Source: Nitrososphaerota archaeon
GTDB lineage: Archaea; Thermoproteota; Nitrososphaeria; Nitrososphaerales; UBA183
Reading direction: 5' to 3'
NCBI GenBank assembly: GCA_029785625.1
Contig: JAFLZI010000012.1
Span: forward strand, 1 to 8,787
Length of the DNA stretch: 8,787 nt
Shown in pieces: positions 6,071-8,787 of the stretch. A model generated the notes under the pieces. It was not told where the DNA came from. It saw nothing but the letters and a program-made list of their open reading frames with translations, and searched no databases. Numbering within the stretch: the stretch's first letter is position 1; the number at the start of each line of letters is the position of its first letter. Position numbers and translations under genes: made by a program.

Positions 6071-6393
6071 CAAGAGTGAGCTTCCTGCCGGTGCTTCTCT
6101 AGCTTGGACCTCTGACTTCTGGCGAACCTCCAGTCCTGGTACCTTTCGCCCAAGCCGGCGAGGCGCCGCAGCTCTCGGCAGACTGGGCAGTCCGGTTCTG
6201 TCGACGGAGGTTGCCACGTGGCATCTCGGAACTCCTCCGCGGGGATCCTCCAGGCTTCGTATCTGCTGCTCAGGTGGACTCCGGCGACGTGGACCTCGAA
6301 CAGGTCCCCGCGATCAGTCTGAAAGCCACAGAGACAGACGAAGGGTCCCGTAGCAGCGTCTGTTAAATGCGAGGGGCTTCCTTCAGAGGTCAA
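6070..6393 (-). CDS. Double zinc-finger protein
   Basis: 107 aa. The TTG at 6393 is well supported: AAAGGAGG lies seven bases upstream, one of the best Shine-Dalgarno sequences in the window, and the TTG overlaps the TGA of the small upstream gene as TTGA. The first finger is C20-x-C22-x12-H35-x4-H40, a C2H2 finger with an unusual one-residue cysteine spacing. The second is C69-P-V-C72 ... H101-x4-H106 with a long 28-residue, Arg-rich interval. The C-terminus is basic. The gene ends one base into the helicase start (TGATG), so it is coupled to the helicase. DNA recognition at the origin or control of the operon is the likely job, by inference. Confidence 0.75.
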   Translation of the reverse strand: MTSEGSPSHLTDAATGPFVCLCGFQTDRGDLFEVHVAGVHLSSRYEAWRIPAEEFRDATWQPPSTEPDCPVCRELRRLAGLGERYQDWRFARSQRSKLEKHRQEAHS

Positions 6394-6533
6394 CGGTTCG
6401 CCTCCTTTGATGGGACGTGGGCCGCACTGCCGGGGCTGGGGGGGCCTCCTCCCCCAGCTTTCTCGATTATCGCGTCACAGATTTCCTTGCAGTCGCGGAG
6501 CGTCATCCTTAAGTCGGAAGTTCGTAGGCTCAC
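6390..6533 (-). CDS. 47-aa small protein linking two zinc-finger genes
   Basis: A GTG start at 6533 overlaps the TGA of the upstream gene (GTGA), and its own TGA overlaps the TTG of the downstream gene (TTGA); an internal ATG at 6506 is an alternative start (38 aa). The N-terminal half is helical with two cysteines (C15, C19: RDCKEICDAIIEKA). The second half is a Gly/Pro/Ser-rich tail that contains a GC-rich hairpin in the DNA. No family is recognised. It may be a tiny functional protein, or an upstream frame whose main purpose is to carry ribosomes to the strong SD of the zinc-finger gene. Confidence 0.5.
   Translation of the reverse strand: MSLRTSDLRMTLRDCKEICDAIIEKAGGGGPPSPGSAAHVPSKEANR
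6435..6458 (-). promoter_or_regulatory. Strong GC hairpin upstream of the double zinc-finger gene
   Basis: GCTGGGGG (6435-6442) and CCCCCAGC (6451-6458) form a perfect 8-bp stem with an 8-base loop. In the minus-strand mRNA it lies inside the 47-aa gene, about 30 nt before the AAAGGAGG that serves the TTG at 6393. It is followed by no T-run, so it is not a simple terminator. Roles as a translation-pause, processing or mRNA-stability element are possible. Confidence 0.4.
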
Positions 6534-6724
6534 GAGTGGCTGGCCTCTCCTGTACTATCGGGGGACGGTGCGGCACCTGGGCTCCCTGCCGTTGCACCGG
6601 CGGGGGGCCGTTTCTTACAGTGTGAGACGTGAAGGCCGAAGTTGATCTCCATCTGTGATGGGTAGAGCGAGAAGATGACTTTGTGGCAAAACGGACAGCT
6701 CCGTTCTAAGATTGTTGCGGTCAT
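6530..6724 (-). CDS. 64-aa zinc-finger protein, first gene of the replication operon
   Basis: The N-terminal half holds C10-P-F-C13 and H32-x2-H35-C36 (GLHVSHCKK), a C2H2/C2HC finger with an extended 18-residue loop. The C-terminal half (38-64) is a Pro/Ala/Gly/Ser tail, probably disordered. The ATG at 6724 follows a TATA-like TTAAATT by about 30 nt, and an imperfect palindrome overlaps the expected transcription start, so this may be the regulator of its own operon. Its TGA overlaps the next start as GTGA. The function (transcription regulator or replication accessory) is inferred from the finger and position only. Confidence 0.65.
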   Translation of the reverse strand: MTATILERSCPFCHKVIFSLYPSQMEINFGLHVSHCKKRPPAGATAGSPGAAPSPDSTGEASHS

Positions 6725-6726
6725 CG

Positions 6727-6746
6727 CTACGCTACACTAGCGGTAG
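6727..6746. promoter_or_regulatory. Operator-like palindrome at the replication-operon start
   Basis: CTACGCTA (6727-6734) and TAGCGGTAG (6738-6746) form an inverted repeat with a CAC centre and one bulged base. It lies between the TATA box (6751-6757) and the ATG at 6724, over the expected transcription start. A protein bound here would block initiation of the minus-strand operon. Confidence 0.45.
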
Positions 6747-6750
6747 TCTG

Positions 6751-6757
6751 AATTTAA
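6751..6757 (-). promoter_or_regulatory. TATA box of the replication operon
   Basis: The minus-strand TTAAATT is centred about 30 nt upstream of the ATG at 6724. It is the only AT-rich box in the proper place and spacing, and it agrees with the leaderless pattern of the other genes. Confidence 0.5.
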
Positions 6758-6800
6758 CGGTGTGGTATGAGGTATAACCATCGGACCCAACGGTTTAACA

Positions 6801-6813
6801 AGACGTTTCGTCT
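6801..6813. promoter_or_regulatory. Perfect palindrome upstream of the ATPase promoter
   Basis: AGACG-TTT-CGTCT lies 13 bp upstream of the ATPase TATA box, between the two divergent promoters. A separate 7-bp inverted pair, GTGGTAT (6762-6768) and ATACCAC (6829-6835), brackets it, and the right copy overlaps the TATA box. These are candidate binding sites for one of the element's own zinc-finger or HTH proteins. Confidence 0.4.
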
Positions 6814-6825
6814 GTAAGCGCCGCA

Positions 6826-6832
6826 GATATAC
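6826..6832 (+). promoter_or_regulatory. TATA box of the ATPase gene
   Basis: GATATAC is centred about 27 nt upstream of the ATG at 6856, again consistent with a leaderless transcript. Confidence 0.55.
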
Positions 6833-6855
6833 CACCGCACCTTAATGCGCCCTAT

Positions 6856-7446
6856 ATGCCTAGGAACCACCTCCTTTGGACCCCTGATCCTGTCTATCAA
6901 CGACTCGCGAAGTTGAAGGGGGACCTAGGCTATCCGAGCTTCGGGGCGCTCCTCAACGCCCTGGCCCTGGAGCACGACGGATCCGCCTCGCAGAAGGGGA
7001 CCCCCGAGCTCCTCCTCAGGGACACGCGTCCGTTCATAGTAGCCGGGCCTTCAGGCTCAGGGAAGACAACGCTGGCCAAGGCCGTCCTGGCGAAGTGGGA
7101 GGGCCCCGCCCTGGTCTTCGACGTCGGTAACGAGTACGCCGAGCTCCCAGCGGTGAAGGACGCCAGGGATGTCCCGTTCGCTCGGGGAGGGAGGGTCCGC
7201 ATCCTGGCGGACCCGGACGCCGCATATTCAGAGATCCAGGGGAGTTACCTCTTCCGGGACCTGGCCAGGTCCAGGGGCCCCGAGCTCTCGAAGTGGCTCG
7301 TGATCATAGAGGAGGCCCACCGCTTCGCGAAGGACCCGAACCTGAAGGACCTGATTCTGGAGTCGCGCAAGTATCTTGGGAAGCTATTGGTCCTCAGCGC
7401 CGATTCGTCCGCCTGGGACCAGCTCGCCCCCGTCGTCAGGCCCTAG
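6856..7446 (+). CDS. Compact HerA/FtsK-like P-loop ATPase
   Basis: 196 aa with Walker A GPSGSGKTT at 64-72, a VFDVGNEY strand/turn at 87-94 (typical of the HerA/FtsK group), Walker B WLVIIEEAH at 147-155 and a sensor-like LLVLSAD at 177-183. The ATPase is shorter than cellular HerA (about 500 aa) and lacks its barrel domain. Residues about 10-40 (DPVYQRLAKLKGDLGYPSFG...) resemble a ribbon-helix-helix or similar small DNA-binding unit, so this may be a DNA-bound motor. In archaeal viruses this class packages DNA, and in plasmids it may serve transfer or partition. The start is fixed by the TATA box about 27 nt upstream. Its last 63 bp overlap the convergent integrase gene. Confidence 0.8.
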   Translation: MPRNHLLWTPDPVYQRLAKLKGDLGYPSFGALLNALALEHDGSASQKGTPELLLRDTRPFIVAGPSGSGKTTLAKAVLAKWEGPALVFDVGNEYAELPAVKDARDVPFARGGRVRILADPDAAYSEIQGSYLFRDLARSRGPELSKWLVIIEEAHRFAKDPNLKDLILESRKYLGKLLVLSADSSAWDQLAPVVRP

Positions 7447-8661
7447 CGTCTCCTCGGCCTGGACCAGCTTCGAGCGGAGCTCCGCGACGTCACGAAGGAC
7501 CGTCTGCATCACCGTCGAAAGCCGCTGGATCTCCCTGTCCTTCGCCTCTAGCTGCTCGTCGAGCCTTTTCTCCCTCTCCAGCCCGTCAGGCTGGGCCTCC
7601 GGCTCCCTCGGGTCGACCGTCAGGCCGGGGACCGCCTTCAGGTAGTCCTCCAGGAGCTGCTCCCACGTGACTTTGTAGTACGAGTCGCTGACCCCCAGGG
7701 AGTGCCCCATGCATATCTCGACGTTGGCCGGCTTCATCACCTGCTCCGCGTGCGTCTTGAAGTACTTGCGGAACCCGTGGGTGATCTGCGTATCATGTCG
7801 CTTCTTGGGGTCCAGCCTGAGCCCTGCCCTCCATGCCGCCCGAATCAGGACGTGCCTCGCGGCGTTCAAGTCCAGGGGCCGGACGTCCCTGGCTAGCCGG
7901 TGGGGGGTCCCCTTCTGGTCCAGCGCCGGGTCGTACTTCGCCTTCTGCCTCTGAGTCTCTTCGACCGTCGCCTCCCTGACCGAGACCAGGAACCGGTTCC
8001 TGAGGAGCGGGCTCTCGGGCCCGATCGGCTCCCCGTGGACATCCCTGAAGTCCATATACGACTTCGCAGCCCTGTAAGCCTCGGGGGTGACGAATGCAAT
8101 GTACTCCTCCGGCTCCCCCGCGTAGACGGTCAGCTTCGCGGCGACCACCTTCCCGGACCTCTCGACCGGCTGGACGTGCTTCCACTTCATCCAAGACCAC
8201 GCGCCGAACCTTATCCCTGAGGACGCGCCGAAAAGGACCATGACATGGACCCTGGGGTCAGGGGCCTTCAGCAGCTTCAGGAGCTCCTCCCTGGTATAGG
8301 GACGGTCCTCCCCGTGCTTGCGCGCCGCCGGCAGGGTTCTCTCTATCTTCCGCCAGTTGACCAGGACATCGTTCATCTCGCAGAAGCACTTCATCCCTCG
8401 AAGGTAGTTCCATACCCGGCTCATGGAGATCTCCCTGGCCTCTGCCTTCTGGCGGAACCCCCAGAGGAAATCCACAGCCTGCTGCTCGAACCACTTCCGG
8501 TCGGCCTGGGCCTTAGCGGCGAGCTCGTCAGGCCCCATCTTCAGGGCCTCGAGGAACTTCGCGAAGTCGCGGGAATAGAGCGTCCACGTCTTCTCTGCCT
8601 TCACGCCCATCCGGAAGGACCTCCAGGCGCGGGACGTCTCCAGCGAAGGGTCCTGTGGCAT
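7384..8661 (-). CDS. int: Tyrosine recombinase / integrase
   Basis: 425 aa. An N-terminal SAM-like core-binding part (about 20-110) is followed by the catalytic domain: R151 in SSGIRFGAW, a likely K176 in the beta-hairpin, H295-x2-R298 in THGFRKYF, H320 in MGHS and the nucleophile Y328 or Y329 in VSDSYYKV. This is the complete R-K-HxxR-H-Y set, so the enzyme should be active; it would integrate and excise the element by strand exchange at an att site. Residues about 360-405 form a coiled coil that relatives often lack, and the tail (406-425) is Gly-rich and overlaps the ATPase gene antisense. The start ATG follows a TATA box by about 24 nt. The gene is not split, unlike in fuselloviral (SSV-type) integration. 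Confidence 0.9.
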   Translation of the reverse strand: MPQDPSLETSRAWRSFRMGVKAEKTWTLYSRDFAKFLEALKMGPDELAAKAQADRKWFEQQAVDFLWGFRQKAEAREISMSRVWNYLRGMKCFCEMNDVLVNWRKIERTLPAARKHGEDRPYTREELLKLLKAPDPRVHVMVLFGASSGIRFGAWSWMKWKHVQPVERSGKVVAAKLTVYAGEPEEYIAFVTPEAYRAAKSYMDFRDVHGEPIGPESPLLRNRFLVSVREATVEETQRQKAKYDPALDQKGTPHRLARDVRPLDLNAARHVLIRAAWRAGLRLDPKKRHDTQITHGFRKYFKTHAEQVMKPANVEICMGHSLGVSDSYYKVTWEQLLEDYLKAVPGLTVDPREPEAQPDGLEREKRLDEQLEAKDREIQRLSTVMQTVLRDVAELRSKLVQAEETLGPDDGGELVPGGRIGAEDQ

Positions 8662-8668
8662 AGGAATA

Positions 8669-8695
8669 CGTCCCGACTATTTAATAAAAGGGACG
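8669..8695. promoter_or_regulatory. Inverted repeat bracketing the integrase TATA box
   Basis: CGTCCC (8669-8674) and GGGACG (8690-8695) flank the AT-rich box TATTTAATAAA (8678-8688; minus strand TTTATTAAATA), the only plausible TATA element for the integrase. A dimeric repressor on this pair would exclude TBP. The box is centred about 22-25 nt upstream of the ATG at 8661. Confidence 0.55.
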
Positions 8696-8787
8696 CTGTT
8701 AGTGAACAGTTCCCTGATGGTGTACTCCGACGTCCCCGCGCAGTCAGCCATCTCCCTCTGGGTCACCCGTCTTCCCCTCGACTCGGC
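8677..8787 (-). CDS. C-terminal end of a TFB-like protein (partial)
   Basis: An open frame enters from the right edge and ends at TAG 8677-8679. Its 36 visible residues contain GRRVTQREMADCAGTSEYTI followed by REL, which matches the last helices of the second cyclin repeat of archaeal transcription factor B (family pattern: RTQREIAEVAGVTEVTIRNR). After that it diverges (FTNSVPFIK). TFB recruits RNA polymerase at TATA/BRE promoters. It ends only 15 bp before the integrase start, and the integrase TATA box overlaps its last codons. It may be the 3' end of a chromosomal tfb gene used as integration target, an element-encoded TFB, or a gene fragment carried as attP. The call rests on the short match only. 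Confidence 0.5.
   Translation of the reverse strand, partial: AESRGRRVTQREMADCAGTSEYTIRELFTNSVPFIK
8696..8709. repeat. Short palindrome next to the integrase promoter
   Basis: CTGTT (8696-8700) and AACAG (8705-8709) form a perfect 5-bp inverted repeat with a 4-base AGTG spacer, immediately beyond the repeat that flanks the integrase TATA box. The size and layout are compatible with a core-type site for a tyrosine recombinase or with a regulator site. No second copy was found elsewhere in the window. Confidence 0.35.

Noticed and set aside
4223..6353. Several plus-strand frames of 110-190 codons opposite the helicase operon
   Set aside because: The minus-strand genes have family motifs and coupled junctions; the plus frames are Ser/Arg/Pro-rich shadows.
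7793..8200. 135-codon minus-strand frame within the integrase gene
   Set aside because: Out-of-frame shadow of the integrase catalytic region, dominated by Arg, Gly and Ala.
1..8787. tRNA gene, CRISPR array, insertion-sequence ends, long terminal repeats
   Set aside because: No T-loop/D-loop pattern, no regularly spaced repeats of CRISPR length, no transposase, and no identical sequence shared by the two window ends were seen by eye.

Overview
The window looks like most or all of a small archaeal integrative mobile element (a provirus, virus or integrative plasmid), roughly 8.8 kb and GC-rich. The archaeal call rests on five points. (i) TATA boxes lie about 24-30 nt upstream of the first start codon of every transcription unit, which implies leaderless mRNAs. 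(ii) GTG and TTG starts are frequent. (iii) An open frame at the right edge reads like the C-terminal end of an archaeal TFB. (iv) There is a compact HerA/FtsK-type ATPase. (v) Surface proteins carry archaeal-style signal peptides and N-glycosylation sequons. I cannot fix the lineage from sequence alone; a GC-rich Nitrososphaeria/Thaumarchaeota-type or Thermoplasmata-type host are both reasonable guesses.

Layout. Positions 137-2890 (+) hold a small zinc-finger protein with its own promoter and terminator, then a surface cassette: a 148-aa membrane-anchored beta-rich protein, a 556-aa secreted and C-terminally anchored glycoprotein-like protein, and an 86-aa four-cysteine zinc-ribbon protein. 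Converging on this, 2887-3338 (-) is a two-gene unit that encodes a 57-aa hydrophobic/helical protein and a CxxC protein. Positions 3339-3594 are non-coding, with repeated TGAnTGAACG-type motifs and inverted repeats (origin-like). Positions 3595-6724 (-) form a very tight six-gene replication operon in which every junction is a stop/start overlap: 64-aa zinc finger, 47-aa small protein, 107-aa double zinc finger, D5-type SF3 helicase, 90-aa helical protein, and a 268-aa coiled-coil/HTH protein. Positions 6725-6855 are a divergent promoter region with palindromes. Positions 6856-7446 (+) encode a 196-aa P-loop ATPase whose 3' end overlaps by 63 bp the convergent tyrosine integrase at 7384-8661 (-). 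The right edge (8677-8787, -) carries the TFB-like C-terminal fragment.

Together the genes give the minimum of an integrative replicon: site-specific recombinase, SF3 replicative helicase, a motor ATPase (packaging or partition), several small DNA-binding candidates, and cell-surface or virion-surface proteins. No recognisable capsid gene was found, so virus versus plasmid stays open. The points most worth a second look are the inverted arrays of CGAAAC hexamers inside the helicase 3' end, the iteron-like intergenic region, the inverted repeat that brackets the integrase TATA box, the chain of overlapping small zinc-finger genes, and the TFB-like edge fragment that could mark the attachment site.
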